Assembly (NCBI RefSeq): GCF_024666595.1
Contig: NZ_CP088296.1
Span: 1,240,001-1,304,000 of the forward strand
Reading direction: 5' to 3'
DNA from: Sphingomonas sp. J315
Lineage (GTDB): Bacteria; Pseudomonadota; Alphaproteobacteria; Sphingomonadales; Sphingomonadaceae
Length of the DNA stretch: 64,000 nt
Shown here piece by piece: positions 18,732-27,373 of this stretch (position 1 is its first letter; each line of letters starts with the position of its first letter). A program made the translations under genes and the position numbers. The notes under the pieces are model-generated. The model ran no database searches and had not been told where the DNA came from. It was given only the letters and a program-made list of their open reading frames with translations.

Positions 18732-19147
18732 CCGCCGATCACCTTGTTCACCGCGGTTACCGTGAACTGAAGCTCGCCACCGGCAAAGGCCTGCGCATCG
18801 ACGAACACCAGGCTCCGGGTCCGGCGCGAAGCTTTTGCCCGCACTTCCAGCAACTGACCAAGCTTGGGCGCGCGAAGGAATTGGATGGTGAGGGAGATCG
18901 TTACCACGGGCGGCCCAGCCGGATCCCAGGCAGCGCCGGCGGTTCCGACTTCCGCGAGGAAGGCGATCAGGCCGCCATGCGCCATGCCCCAGCTGTTGAC
19001 ATGATGGTCCTCGACATAGAGCGCGACCCACTTCTCCGGCTCGCCACCGGGCACTTCAACGGTCTTGTGGAAGATGCGCCCGACATGATTCGGGAATGCG
19101 CTTGGCGACTCGGCATAGCTATACCCGTCGGGAATCAAGTCGGTCAT
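18728..19147 (-). CDS. PaaI-like hotdog-fold thioesterase
   Basis: 139 residues, the normal size of a single hotdog domain. HVNSWGMAHGGLIAFLAEVGT matches the PaaI/4HBT helix segment in which His-Gly-Gly begins the long helix and an acidic residue (here Glu) helps activate water. It would hydrolyse acyl-CoA esters, perhaps to recover CoA from dead-end intermediates. The ATG at 19145-19147 overlaps the epoxide hydrolase stop (ATGA), so the two are cotranscribed. Confidence 0.82.
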   Translation of the reverse strand: MTDLIPDGYSYAESPSAFPNHVGRIFHKTVEVPGGEPEKWVALYVEDHHVNSWGMAHGGLIAFLAEVGTAGAAWDPAGPPVVTISLTIQFLRAPKLGQLLEVRAKASRRTRSLVFVDAQAFAGGELQFTVTAVNKVIGG

Positions 19148-20277
19148 GCGTGAGTCTCCGTCAGCCAGACCTTGTCGGCCCATTTGATCACATCGGCGGC
19201 GAAGGCCTGCGGTGCCTCCATCGCGGCGAAATGCCCGCCCATGTCCGGTTCGGTCCAGTGGACGAGATTGAAGCACAGCTCGACCCGGCTCCTGGGCGGT
19301 GGCGGCATGAGCGCGTCGCGGGGGAAGGCAGCAAAGCCCGTCGGCACTTCGCAACGCTGCCCGGCAGCCACGTTGATCCCGCCCTCGCGGATCAGTCCGT
19401 GATAGAACCAAAGCGACGAGGCGAAACTGTCGGTCATCATGTAGAGCATGACGTTGGTGATCAGATGGTCGAGACCGAATAGGGTCTCGAGATCGCCCTG
19501 GGACAGATCGGCCCAGTCGTGAAACCGCTCGAGTATCCACGCTGCTTGCCCCAGCGGATTGCCTGCCCCGAGCCAGCCGAGCGAGAGGGGCTTCACCATC
19601 TGCAACGCCGAATAGCCGCCGAGCATCTGCTGCGCGCCGCCGGATTTCGCCATCCAGGCAGCCTCCGCCTCATTCTGCGGCGGTTCGGTGCTGCGCAGGC
19701 CCAGCATGTTGAGATGGATGCCGCGCACGCCTTCGGGATGGTTGAGGCCAATCTGCGACGTCACCGTCGCCCCCCAATCGCCTCCCTGCGCAAGATAGTG
19801 CGGATAGCCCAGAACATCGCGCATCAACCCGTCCCACAGCGCTGCCGTTCGCTTCGGCCCGATCGGCTGATCGGGTTTGCCGCTGAATGCATAGCCAGGA
19901 AGGCTTGGGATCACGAGATCGAACCCCGCCGCCGACAATGGCTCGATCACCGACCAGAATTCGTAATGCGAACCGGGCCAGCCATGGGTCAGCAACAAGG
20001 GCCGCGCATCCGCGACCGCGCTTTCGATATGGACAAAATGGATCGTCTGGCCGTCGATCTCCGCGATGAACTGCGGATAACGGTTGAGATCGCGCATCGC
20101 GGCACGCCAGTCATAGCCGTTCAGCCACCGGTCGCGGAACCGCTCCAGAAAATCCCGATCGCAACCCAGCGCCCAGCCGGAACCTTGCGGCGCCGGCGGG
20201 AGCGGACAGGCCGCCAGCCGAGCCTTCAGCGCCTCGACCTCGCGCTCGCTCCACTCAACTGCAAATGCCTTGACCAT
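19144..20277 (-). CDS. epoxide hydrolase (EHN-domain alpha/beta hydrolase)
   Basis: 377 residues. An N-terminal EHN domain (about 1-110, with WLNGYDWRAAM) is followed by an alpha/beta-hydrolase core. The core has the oxyanion motif HGWPGS at 98-103, the nucleophile Asp167 in GGDWGA, Tyr residues in the cap (WFYHG) and a C-terminal GGHFAAME with the catalytic His. This is the layout of microsomal-type epoxide hydrolases, which open epoxides to vicinal diols. With no monooxygenase nearby to make an epoxide, the substrate may arise elsewhere or be another ester. First gene of a two-gene unit with the thioesterase. Confidence 0.87.
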   Translation of the reverse strand: MVKAFAVEWSEREVEALKARLAACPLPPAPQGSGWALGCDRDFLERFRDRWLNGYDWRAAMRDLNRYPQFIAEIDGQTIHFVHIESAVADARPLLLTHGWPGSHYEFWSVIEPLSAAGFDLVIPSLPGYAFSGKPDQPIGPKRTAALWDGLMRDVLGYPHYLAQGGDWGATVTSQIGLNHPEGVRGIHLNMLGLRSTEPPQNEAEAAWMAKSGGAQQMLGGYSALQMVKPLSLGWLGAGNPLGQAAWILERFHDWADLSQGDLETLFGLDHLITNVMLYMMTDSFASSLWFYHGLIREGGINVAAGQRCEVPTGFAAFPRDALMPPPPRSRVELCFNLVHWTEPDMGGHFAAMEAPQAFAADVIKWADKVWLTETHA

Positions 20278-20402
20278 CGGTCCCTCCTTGGCCGCGGACC
20301 ATCACCGCTCGGGCCGGACGAGGCAATCCCGCACCCAGCACCTATGCGATGCTTTGCACTTCAACGCTGGCCGCAACCGCCGCGGCCGGTCAGGGTGAGG
20401 GC

Positions 20403-21200
20403 ATGGAATGCGAGACGAACAGGGTCCGGCTGCGAACAGGCGAGGTCGTCGATCGCCATGTCCACCTCGAGCGCGCCGGTAATGTGCGCGACATGGGCGG
20501 CTATGCGACACGCTTCGGCCGCACGGTCCGGTGGGGCCAGCTCTATCGTGCGGGCGAACTGGCGAAGATCACCGATGCCGATATTGCCACGCTGGAGGCG
20601 CTGGATCTTCGCCTGATCTATGATCTGCGAACGAGCATCGAGCGCGAACGCCGTCCGGCACGCAGCTGGGGATCGCAGATCCGTCGTCTCGCGCGCGATT
20701 ATCGCCACAGCGGCGCAGATCTTCCCGCCCTCGCAGCCGCCGCGACCCCGACCGCCGCAGACATGCGCGATGGCATGCTGGCGCTTTACCGCGCCCTCCC
20801 CTTCGATCAGGCCGATGCGTTCAAGCCGATATTTCAGGCCGCGGCAGCAGGTGAGCTTCCCCTGCTGTTCAACTGTGCCGGAGGCAAGGACCGCACCGGC
20901 GCGCTGGCTGCGCTCATGCTGGATCTGCTGGGCGTCGCCCGCCCGGACATCATGGCGGACTATCTGCTGAGCAATGTCTATCTCGATGCGGCCCGCCGCC
21001 GCTTCCACAACCATATCGCGCGGCACGACGTCGATCCTGCGGTGTGGGAGCCGATGCTGATCGTCGATGCCGCCTATCTCGACGCGATGTTTGCCGCGAT
21101 CGACGAGGCCCATGGCAATATCGCCGGCTATTTCGGGTGGCTTGGTCTTGGCGATGCCGAAATCAACGCGATCCGCACCCATTTGCTGGAGCCTGAATGA
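20403..21200 (+). CDS. tyrosine phosphatase-like protein (MptpB-type)
   Basis: 265 residues. The protein tyrosine phosphatase P-loop NCAGGKDRTG gives Cys158 and Arg164 (C-x5-R), and the N-terminal NVRDMGGY/LYRAGEL segments match the bacterial MptpB-type triple-specificity phosphatases. No signal peptide, so probably cytoplasmic. I started at the ATG at 20403 because upstream codons do not match the family. Its TGA overlaps the ATG of the crotonase, so it is coupled to a catabolic gene, an unusual partner. It might dephosphorylate a small phosphorylated metabolite rather than a protein. Confidence 0.82.
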   Translation: MECETNRVRLRTGEVVDRHVHLERAGNVRDMGGYATRFGRTVRWGQLYRAGELAKITDADIATLEALDLRLIYDLRTSIERERRPARSWGSQIRRLARDYRHSGADLPALAAAATPTAADMRDGMLALYRALPFDQADAFKPIFQAAAAGELPLLFNCAGGKDRTGALAALMLDLLGVARPDIMADYLLSNVYLDAARRRFHNHIARHDVDPAVWEPMLIVDAAYLDAMFAAIDEAHGNIAGYFGWLGLGDAEINAIRTHLLEPE

Positions 21201-21967
21201 TGGAAGAACCCGTCGTCCTCGTCGAACATCGCGGGCCGATCGCGATCGTCACGCTCAATCGGCCTGACGCGTTGAACGCGATGTCGCGCGCCCTGTCCTC
21301 GCAGCTTGCAGCTGCCTTTGCCGGCCTTTCCGACGCGACACGGGTCGCGATCCTGACCGGCAAGGGACGTGCCTTTTGCGCGGGAATGGACCTCAAGGAA
21401 TTGTCGAGCGGCGAGTCGGGGCTGCAAGCGCCGGACGAGGACCAGGGTGCGGGCCATCGCCGTTTCGGCATGGCGGCATTCCATGGCCCGGTGATCGGCG
21501 CGATCAATGGCTTTGCGATTACGGGCGGGCTTGAGCTCGCTATGTGCTGCGACATCCGCATCGCGGCGCGCGGCGCCAAATTCGCGGATACCCATGCGCG
21601 CGTGGGCGTCATTCCGGGGGGTAGAATGAGCGCATTGCTCTCCCGCCTTGTGGGCATCGGGCGCGCCAAGGAAATGTCGCTCGGCGGCAATGCCATCGAT
21701 GCCGAAACGGCGGAGCGTTGGGGGCTGGTCAACCGCGTCGTCGAACCGGCGGAATTGATGCAAGCCGCGCTCAAGCTGGCCGACGATATCGCAGCGAACG
21801 ACCCATCCGTCATCCGCCGCTACAACGCGCTGATCGACGAGAATTTCGGTCTCACCTATGCCGGCGCGATCGACAATGAGCATCACAGATCGCGCGATGC
21901 CAACCAGTCGTTCCGCAAGGAATCGCTCGACCGCGAGGCGATCGCCACAAAGGCCCGCAACGCCTAG
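21197..21967 (+). CDS. enoyl-CoA hydratase family protein
   Basis: 256 residues, crotonase fold: LNRPDALNAMS and the oxyanion loop GRAFCAGMDLKE. The first hydratase Glu is kept (TGGLELAMCCD) but the second is His (ADTHARVG), so the activity could be hydratase with altered acid-base chemistry or an isomerase. It starts at 21197, overlapping the phosphatase stop (ATGATG), and ends in a CTAG shared with the stop of the opposite SDR gene. Confidence 0.87.
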   Translation: MMEEPVVLVEHRGPIAIVTLNRPDALNAMSRALSSQLAAAFAGLSDATRVAILTGKGRAFCAGMDLKELSSGESGLQAPDEDQGAGHRRFGMAAFHGPVIGAINGFAITGGLELAMCCDIRIAARGAKFADTHARVGVIPGGRMSALLSRLVGIGRAKEMSLGGNAIDAETAERWGLVNRVVEPAELMQAALKLADDIAANDPSVIRRYNALIDENFGLTYAGAIDNEHHRSRDANQSFRKESLDREAIATKARNA

Positions 21968-22731
21968 AGCGAGCGGCCTCCATCGATATCGATGACTTGC
22001 CCGCTCACATAGGCCCCGGCCGGCGAACACAGGAACAGCGCCAGCCCGGCCATATCCCGCGCGGTGCCGAGGCGTCCGGCAGGTGTCCGCGAAATCCAGT
22101 CCTCCGCCGCCTGATCGCCGAGCGGCGCATTCATCCGGGACGGAAACCAGCCAGGCGCGATAGCGTTGACGGTGATCCGTTGCCTGCCGAGCTGACGTGC
22201 CATCACGCGTGTCATCTGTTCGACCGCGGCCTTGGACGGGCCGTAGGCAACCGACCCGCCATCCTCGCCGATCATCCGCGCGCCCACCGAGGTGATATTG
22301 ATGACGCGCGAGAAGTCCTTGGTACTCGCTCCAGCCTCGAGCAGCGGCAACAGCGCCTGTGTCAGCAGGAACGGCGTGCGGACGTTGAGCGCAAACACCT
22401 TGTCGAATCCCTCCAGCGGAAATGCCGGGAAGGGCGCACCCCAGGTCGTGCCCGCATTGTTGACGAGGATGTCGATGGCGGCCTCGCGCGCGGCGATCTC
22501 GCCTGCGAGCCGGGCGATCGCATCGGGGCACGACAGATCGGCGACAATGAAATCGCAGCCGATCTCGCCCGCTACCGCCTCGAGCGCGGCCCGCTTGCGG
22601 CCGACGATACAGGTCCGCGCGCCATTGGCGGCGAGCGCGGACGCGATCATCCGTCCCACCCCGCTCGACCCGCCGGTCACGATCGCGGTCTTGCCCGCGA
22701 CCGTGAACAGCGACCCGATCGAGAGATCCAT
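21964..22731 (-). CDS. short-chain dehydrogenase/reductase (SDR)
   Basis: 255 residues. Cofactor motif TGGSSGVG, Arg-Lys-Arg after the second strand (VGRKRAA, suggesting NADP), NNAGTTWG, and active site Ser (ITSVGAR) with YGPSK. The ATG overlaps the upstream ACAD stop by one base (TGATG), making a three-gene unit kinase-ACAD-SDR. In that unit it could oxidise the hydroxyacyl-CoA made by the kinase/ACAD pair; that role is inference from gene order. Confidence 0.87.
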   Translation of the reverse strand: MDLSIGSLFTVAGKTAIVTGGSSGVGRMIASALAANGARTCIVGRKRAALEAVAGEIGCDFIVADLSCPDAIARLAGEIAAREAAIDILVNNAGTTWGAPFPAFPLEGFDKVFALNVRTPFLLTQALLPLLEAGASTKDFSRVINITSVGARMIGEDGGSVAYGPSKAAVEQMTRVMARQLGRQRITVNAIAPGWFPSRMNAPLGDQAAEDWISRTPAGRLGTARDMAGLALFLCSPAGAYVSGQVIDIDGGRSL

Positions 22732-24110
22732 CAGGCCGATACCGGCTTCAGGTTATATTTCTCGACCGGCAGGTTCTTCTCGATGTCCGCACGGCCATCG
22801 TCGAAGGTCAGGCCAAGCTCATCGAGGATCGGCTTGAGCTGCTTTTCCGCCCAGGCCTTTTTGAGGAACGTCGTCTCGCTCGGCAAGTTGCTGCCTTCGC
22901 GCGGCTTGTAGTCGCGCAGCACCTGCTTGGCGACGGCGCCGAGATGGAGTTCGGTCACACCGTCCGCCGCTCCCTCGTGCAGCGCTACCGCGAGATACTC
23001 GCCGAAATGCATGATGTTCGACAGGCCGTGCGAGCCATGCAGATGCACCGCGCGGATCGTCACGTCTTGGGCGATCTTCGCCATCGCGGCCTTGATCGCA
23101 CTGATCATCTTGCGGCCCTCGCGGCCATGTTCCTGCTGCTGGTCGAACATCCAGGCGGTGTAGAGGACAAGCAGTCGGAACTGCATATATTCGATATAGC
23201 TTTGGGCGATCATCGCCTGCACGGCCTGCTTGTTGCCGATCGGTTCCCCGCCCGACATGCGGCTGACCGCGCGCTCGGCCATCATGTCGATCAAATGCTT
23301 GACCAGCCCGATCGTGCGCTGGGCGTGATGCAGGCGTCCCCCGCCCAGCCGCGATTGCGCGACCTTGAACCCTTCGCCCACCGGTCCCAGCCGGGCGCTG
23401 TCCGGCACGCGTACCCCGTTGAAGCGGATCCAGGGGTGGCCGCCCGAATTGGGACTGTCCGTCCAGAAGCCGATGTTGCGGACGATCTCGAAGCCCGGCG
23501 CATCGGTGGGTACGATGAACATCGTCGCACGGCTATGCGGCGGCGCCGTCGGATCGGTGGCGGCCATCACGATCATGAAGCTGGCATGGTTGGCATTGGA
23601 TGCGAACCATTTGTCCCCGGTGATCACCCAGTCGTCGCCATCGCGGACCGCGACGCAGCGCAAATTGGTCGGGTCCGACCCGCCCTGGGGCTCGGTCATC
23701 GCAAAGGTCGAAAAAATGTCTCCGTCGAGCAGCGGCTGCAGATACTGCGCCTTCTGCTCCTCGGTGCCGAACATCGCGAGGATCTCGCTGTTGCCGGTGT
23801 CCGGCCCCTGGCACCCGAACACCACCGGGCCGAAGGCGGAGGTGCCGAACATCTCGTTCATATAGGTGAGCTTGACCGCGCCGCAGCCGCTTCCGCCCAG
23901 ATGTTCGGGCAGATGGGCAGCCCACATGCCATTGTCCTTCACCTCCTGCTGGAGGCGCTTGATGACCTTGCGAAGCGGCTTGTTCTCGATGTCGTAGGCG
24001 GCATCCTTGTCGTAATCATAGATGAATTCGAGCGGCCGGACCTTGTTCTCGACAAAGTCCTTCATCCAGTCGAGCTTCTTCTGAAACTCGGCGTCGACGG
24101 TGAAATCCAT
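22731..24110 (-). CDS. ACAD10/11-like acyl-CoA dehydrogenase
   Basis: 459 residues, longer than the usual 380-400, as in the dehydrogenase part of human ACAD10/ACAD11 and bacterial LvaC. Motifs are FAMTEPQGGSDP, WFASNANHASF, LHGSHGLSN and a late helix TELHLGAVAKQVLRDY. It lies directly after an aminoglycoside-phosphotransferase-like kinase. In mammals these two domains are fused, and in the levulinate pathway of Pseudomonas LvaAB phosphorylates a 4-hydroxyacyl-CoA and LvaC removes the phosphate to give a 3-hydroxyacyl-CoA route. The same pairing here suggests gamma-hydroxyacyl-CoA catabolism. Confidence 0.86.
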   Translation of the reverse strand: MDFTVDAEFQKKLDWMKDFVENKVRPLEFIYDYDKDAAYDIENKPLRKVIKRLQQEVKDNGMWAAHLPEHLGGSGCGAVKLTYMNEMFGTSAFGPVVFGCQGPDTGNSEILAMFGTEEQKAQYLQPLLDGDIFSTFAMTEPQGGSDPTNLRCVAVRDGDDWVITGDKWFASNANHASFMIVMAATDPTAPPHSRATMFIVPTDAPGFEIVRNIGFWTDSPNSGGHPWIRFNGVRVPDSARLGPVGEGFKVAQSRLGGGRLHHAQRTIGLVKHLIDMMAERAVSRMSGGEPIGNKQAVQAMIAQSYIEYMQFRLLVLYTAWMFDQQQEHGREGRKMISAIKAAMAKIAQDVTIRAVHLHGSHGLSNIMHFGEYLAVALHEGAADGVTELHLGAVAKQVLRDYKPREGSNLPSETTFLKKAWAEKQLKPILDELGLTFDDGRADIEKNLPVEKYNLKPVSA

Positions 24111-24134
24111 GGCTAGTCTCCTGGAGATAAGGTG

Positions 24135-25199
24135 TCAGCCCCTGGCGCGGGCGATGCTTTCGGCTTCGGACAACAAGCCGCGGACAAGTCCGTCGAAACG
24201 CCGCCCCTTTTCGGGCGGCGCGAGGCCGATCGCTGCCTCGGCGACTTTGTATTCGATGATGCAGGCCATCCGGTATTTGGCGAGGATCTGGTAATAGTCG
24301 ATGGCGGACACGTCGCGCCCGGTGCGCTCCGCGAAATAATCGACTGCATCCTCGAACCAGGGGAAACGGACGGGATCGAGATAGGGACTCGCCGGCTGCG
24401 GTCCGTTGCCACGGCGCAATTGTCCGCAATAAGCGGCAAGATCCATCATCGGATCGCCGATGGTCGAGGTTTCCCAGTCGATGATCGCCGCGAGCCGCGC
24501 AGGCGGGCGATTGGCGAACAGCACATTGTTCATCGCATAGTCGCCATGCATCAGTCCGGGCCGGCCGGTCGTCGGCACATTCGCGCTCAGCCAGTCGGCG
24601 ACATAGTCGAGGCCCGGCAGCTGGCGGCTCTCGAAGCCCGGATAACGGTCGGGATAGCTCGCGAGCTGGCTGCGCCACCGCTCCACCTGGCGTTCCAGGA
24701 ACTTGTCGGGTTTGCCATAGCCCTCCAGTCCGGCCGCGACATAGTCGAGGTTGGCCATCTCGACGATGCCGTCAATCATGGCATGCGCGAGATAATGCAG
24801 ATCGGGTCCGGTAAAGGCGGCATTGAAACGCATCTGGTTATCGACCGGGCTGAGATCGGCGGCCCAACCATCAACCAGATCCATGATGTAGAATGGACCG
24901 CCTGCGATCGAGGCGTCCCCGCAATAGCCGTGGAAGCGGGGGTGCGGGACCCGCGATCCGCCCAGCGCCTTCAGCACGGTCGCTTCGCGCTGGATCGCCT
25001 TCGCGCTGGCGGGGGGCGCCTGCTCGGGCGCTTTGCGCAGCACGACGGCGATATCGCCGCGGCTCAGCCGGACAACGATGTTGCTGGTGCCGCCGGTCAC
25101 GAAACTCGCTGTCAGCACGCCATCGCCCAGCGCGGGAACATTGGCCGTCAGCCACGCGTCGAGCGCTTCGAATTGCGCGGGCGTGAATAGATCGCTCAT
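24135..25199 (-). CDS. APH-family phosphotransferase (ACAD10/11 kinase-domain-like, LvaA-like)
   Basis: 354 residues with a choline/aminoglycoside kinase fold: a glycine loop near TGGTSN (36-40), catalytic Asp220 in LMHGDYAMNN, and the metal-binding DWE at 241-243 followed by GDPMMDLA. This is not an antibiotic kinase by context: it is 24 bases upstream of an ACAD10/11-like dehydrogenase on the same strand. In that association the kinase phosphorylates the hydroxyl of 4-hydroxyacyl-CoAs. The ATG has a GAGAGGA ribosome site. Upstream lies the divergent region 25200-25352 with palindromic operator candidates. Confidence 0.86.
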   Translation of the reverse strand: MSDLFTPAQFEALDAWLTANVPALGDGVLTASFVTGGTSNIVVRLSRGDIAVVLRKAPEQAPPASAKAIQREATVLKALGGSRVPHPRFHGYCGDASIAGGPFYIMDLVDGWAADLSPVDNQMRFNAAFTGPDLHYLAHAMIDGIVEMANLDYVAAGLEGYGKPDKFLERQVERWRSQLASYPDRYPGFESRQLPGLDYVADWLSANVPTTGRPGLMHGDYAMNNVLFANRPPARLAAIIDWETSTIGDPMMDLAAYCGQLRRGNGPQPASPYLDPVRFPWFEDAVDYFAERTGRDVSAIDYYQILAKYRMACIIEYKVAEAAIGLAPPEKGRRFDGLVRGLLSEAESIARARG

Positions 25200-25224
25200 C
25201 CGATTCCTCTCCGTTCGCACCTCG

Positions 25225-25252
25225 CTAGACATCTGACTAGACAAGTGTCCAG
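25225..25252. promoter_or_regulatory. candidate TetR-type operator (two overlapping palindromes)
   Basis: CTAGAC-atct-GACTAG (25225-25240) overlaps CTAGAC-aagt-GTCCAG (25237-25252). Each has near-symmetric six-base arms around four bases. The second differs by one base from symmetry and shares arms and spacing with the perfect palindrome at 43553-43568. It lies between the divergent kinase and SDR genes. A dimeric repressor site is inference. Confidence 0.5.
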
Positions 25253-25266
25253 CAAGTCTTGTGTTC

Positions 25267-25287
25267 CATCGCATCCATGATGCGATG
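25267..25287. promoter_or_regulatory. perfect inverted repeat in divergent promoter
   Basis: CATCGCATC and GATGCGATG are perfect nine-base inverted arms separated by CAT, located 66 bases before the SDR start and 68 bases before the kinase start. It could be an operator for a second regulator. There is no T tract, so a terminator is unlikely. Confidence 0.5.
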
Positions 25288-25352
25288 TGCTTGCGGGTTG
25301 CGCCGGACGGTTCCGAAGCCTTGGGTCGAGATCGCAGCGACAGGAGAGGACA

Positions 25353-26144
25353 GTGCAGCTCCAAGGGAAGGTCGCGGTCGTGACCGCAGGCGCGAACGGA
25401 ATCGGAGAGGGCGCAGCGCTCGCTTTGGCGGGCATGGGCGCCGACATCGTGCTCGGCGATATCGATGCCGATAACGGCGCGCGCGTCGCGGCAGCGGTCG
25501 AAGCGATCGGCGGCCGCGCAGCCTTCCGGCCTGCCGACATGATGCAGGCCGATCAGGCGCGCGCGCTGGTGGATTTCGCAGCGGCCGAGTTCGGGCGGAT
25601 CGACATTCTGGTCAATAACGCAGGCGGCGTGCGCCCGCGCGCCTTTCTCGATCAGAATGAGGGCAATTGGCAGCGGGTCACCGATCTCAACTTCACCTCC
25701 ATGCTGGCCGCGACTCAGTCAGCGGCGCGGGTGATGGCGAACGGGGGCGCGATCGTGAATGTCGCCAGCACCGAAGCGTTGCGGGCGGCGCCAGGGTTCA
25801 GCGTCTATGCTGCCTGCAAGGCGGCGATGGTCGAGTTCACCAAGACGATGGCGCTGGAGCTTGCCCCACGGGCGATTCGGGTGAACTGCATCGCGCCGGA
25901 CCTGATCGACACGCCCGGCCTGCGCCCGCACATGCCGACCGAGCCAGCCAGGATCGCGGCGCGCGACCGTCATGTGCCGCTGGGTCGAATGGCGACGATC
26001 CATGAAGCAGGATCGGTCATCGCCTTCCTTGCTTCCCCGGCGGCGTCCTGGGTGACCGGGGCCACCATCCCGGTGGACGGTGGCATCACGGCGGCCGGCG
26101 GATGGCATCGCTCCGAGACCGGCAACTGGCAGCTTACGTCATGA
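25353..26144 (+). CDS. short-chain dehydrogenase/reductase (SDR)
   Basis: 263 residues from a GTG at 25353, chosen because a strong AGGAGAGGA site (25342-25350) sits just upstream and the alignment begins at QLQGKVAVVT. Cofactor motif TAGANGIG (first Gly replaced by Ala), Asp after the second strand (GDIDAD, suggesting NAD), NNAGG, Ser (VASTEAL) and YAACK. It opens a four-gene plus operon ending at 28165. Confidence 0.86.
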   Translation: MQLQGKVAVVTAGANGIGEGAALALAGMGADIVLGDIDADNGARVAAAVEAIGGRAAFRPADMMQADQARALVDFAAAEFGRIDILVNNAGGVRPRAFLDQNEGNWQRVTDLNFTSMLAATQSAARVMANGGAIVNVASTEALRAAPGFSVYAACKAAMVEFTKTMALELAPRAIRVNCIAPDLIDTPGLRPHMPTEPARIAARDRHVPLGRMATIHEAGSVIAFLASPAASWVTGATIPVDGGITAAGGWHRSETGNWQLTS

Positions 26145-26557
26145 CCGAGTCCGAGCAGGCACAGGCGCGCGCCGAGATCCGGCATCTTCAAAGCGTTTAC
26201 AACAGCGCTGGCGATCGCGGGAAAATCGACGAGGTGGTGGCGGTGTTTGCCGAGGATGGAGTGTTGGAGATTCCCAATGCGATCCATCGCGGACAACAGG
26301 CGATCACGCGATTCCTGTCCGGCGTCGCCGCGACCGGATCGGACGGGATCGATCTGCGCGGATCGCGCCATCATCTGACGACGAGCCGGATCGAGTTCAC
26401 CGACGCGGGCAACGCACAGGGCTGGACCTATTTCTTCGTGATGCGCGCCGGCCAGGTGATCCAGGAAGGAAGCTATGTCGATCGCTTTGTCCGGGGGCCG
26501 ACCGGCTGGCAGATCGCGCATCGCCGCGTCAAGCTGCTCTGGACACTGGGAGATTAA
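26141..26557 (+). CDS. SnoaL-like / NTF2-fold protein
   Basis: 138 residues with a SnoaL-like cone-shaped alpha+beta barrel pattern: an N-terminal helix with EIRHLQSVYNSAGDRG, then VFAEDGVLEIP, then beta strands ending GWQIAHRRVKLLW. Such proteins are isomerases, dehydratases or ligand binders, as in ketosteroid isomerase-like and polyketide cyclases. The ATG overlaps the SDR stop (ATGA), and its stop is followed two bases later by the next SDR start. It probably acts on the same ring-type intermediate. Confidence 0.8.
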   Translation: MTESEQAQARAEIRHLQSVYNSAGDRGKIDEVVAVFAEDGVLEIPNAIHRGQQAITRFLSGVAATGSDGIDLRGSRHHLTTSRIEFTDAGNAQGWTYFFVMRAGQVIQEGSYVDRFVRGPTGWQIAHRRVKLLWTLGD

Positions 26558-26559
26558 AT

Positions 26560-27366
26560 ATGGATCTCGGCTTGGGTGACGCCTGTGTCTGCGTTTCCGG
26601 CGGCAGCGCAGGCATGGGCCGGGCGGCGGCGGAAGCCTTCGCGCGCGAGGGCGCGAAAATTGCCGTGATCGGGCGCGACGCCGGCCGCCTCGGCGAAACC
26701 GCCAGCGCGCTGCGCAAGCTGGGCAGTCCCGACGTGCTGACCGCGGTTGCCGATATCGGCGACACCGCATCGGTCGCTGCCGCATTTGCGGCCATCGCGG
26801 CACGTTGGCCGCATCTCAACGCGCTGGTCAACGCCGCCGGACCGCAGACCTGCGGCCAGCCATGGAACGAAATCGATGACGCCCGGTGGATCGACTCGTT
26901 CAGCATCGGCGCGCTCGGCGCGATGCGGTGCGTTCGCGCCGCCCTGCCCTTGCTGCGCGCGGCGCCCTGGGCGCGGGTGGTCAACCTGTCCGCGATGTCG
27001 ACCCAGCATCATTCGCGCGGGCTGGCGGACTATACCGCCGCCAAGGCCGCGCTGGTTTCGATCAGCAAGAACATGGCACTCGAGCTGGCTGGCGAGGGGA
27101 TCCTGGTCAACATCGTCTCGCCCGGCCCGGTCATGTCGGCCAATCTGCGTGCCTATGTCAGTTCGGGGTCGGAGGGTCGTGTCGATCCCGACGACCTCGC
27201 CGCATCGGGCCAATGGCTCAAGTCGCGGTTCGGCAGCAGCACCGATCTCGGCCGCGTGGCACATCCCGAGGAGATCGCGCCCGCCATCCTGCTCGCCGCC
27301 TCGCGTATCTCCACCTTCATGACCGGCGCCAACACCAATGTCGATGGCGGCTCCCATTTCCAGTGA
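26560..27366 (+). CDS. short-chain dehydrogenase/reductase (SDR)
   Basis: 268 residues. Cofactor motif SGGSAGMG with Gly-Arg-Asp after the second strand (NADP-type), NAAGPQT, Ser (NLSAMSTQH) and YTAAK, C-terminal VDGGSHFQ. The ATG lies two bases after the SnoaL stop with no clear ribosome site of its own, so coupling is likely. Two SDRs in one operon suggest two successive oxidations or a reduction and an oxidation. Confidence 0.86.
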   Translation: MDLGLGDACVCVSGGSAGMGRAAAEAFAREGAKIAVIGRDAGRLGETASALRKLGSPDVLTAVADIGDTASVAAAFAAIAARWPHLNALVNAAGPQTCGQPWNEIDDARWIDSFSIGALGAMRCVRAALPLLRAAPWARVVNLSAMSTQHHSRGLADYTAAKAALVSISKNMALELAGEGILVNIVSPGPVMSANLRAYVSSGSEGRVDPDDLAASGQWLKSRFGSSTDLGRVAHPEEIAPAILLAASRISTFMTGANTNVDGGSHFQ

Positions 27367-27373
27367 GGGCCAG

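Noticed and set aside
24135..25199. Aminoglycoside resistance kinase
   Set aside because: The APH motifs are shared by many metabolite kinases; the adjacent ACAD10/11-like gene fits a hydroxyacyl-CoA kinase better.
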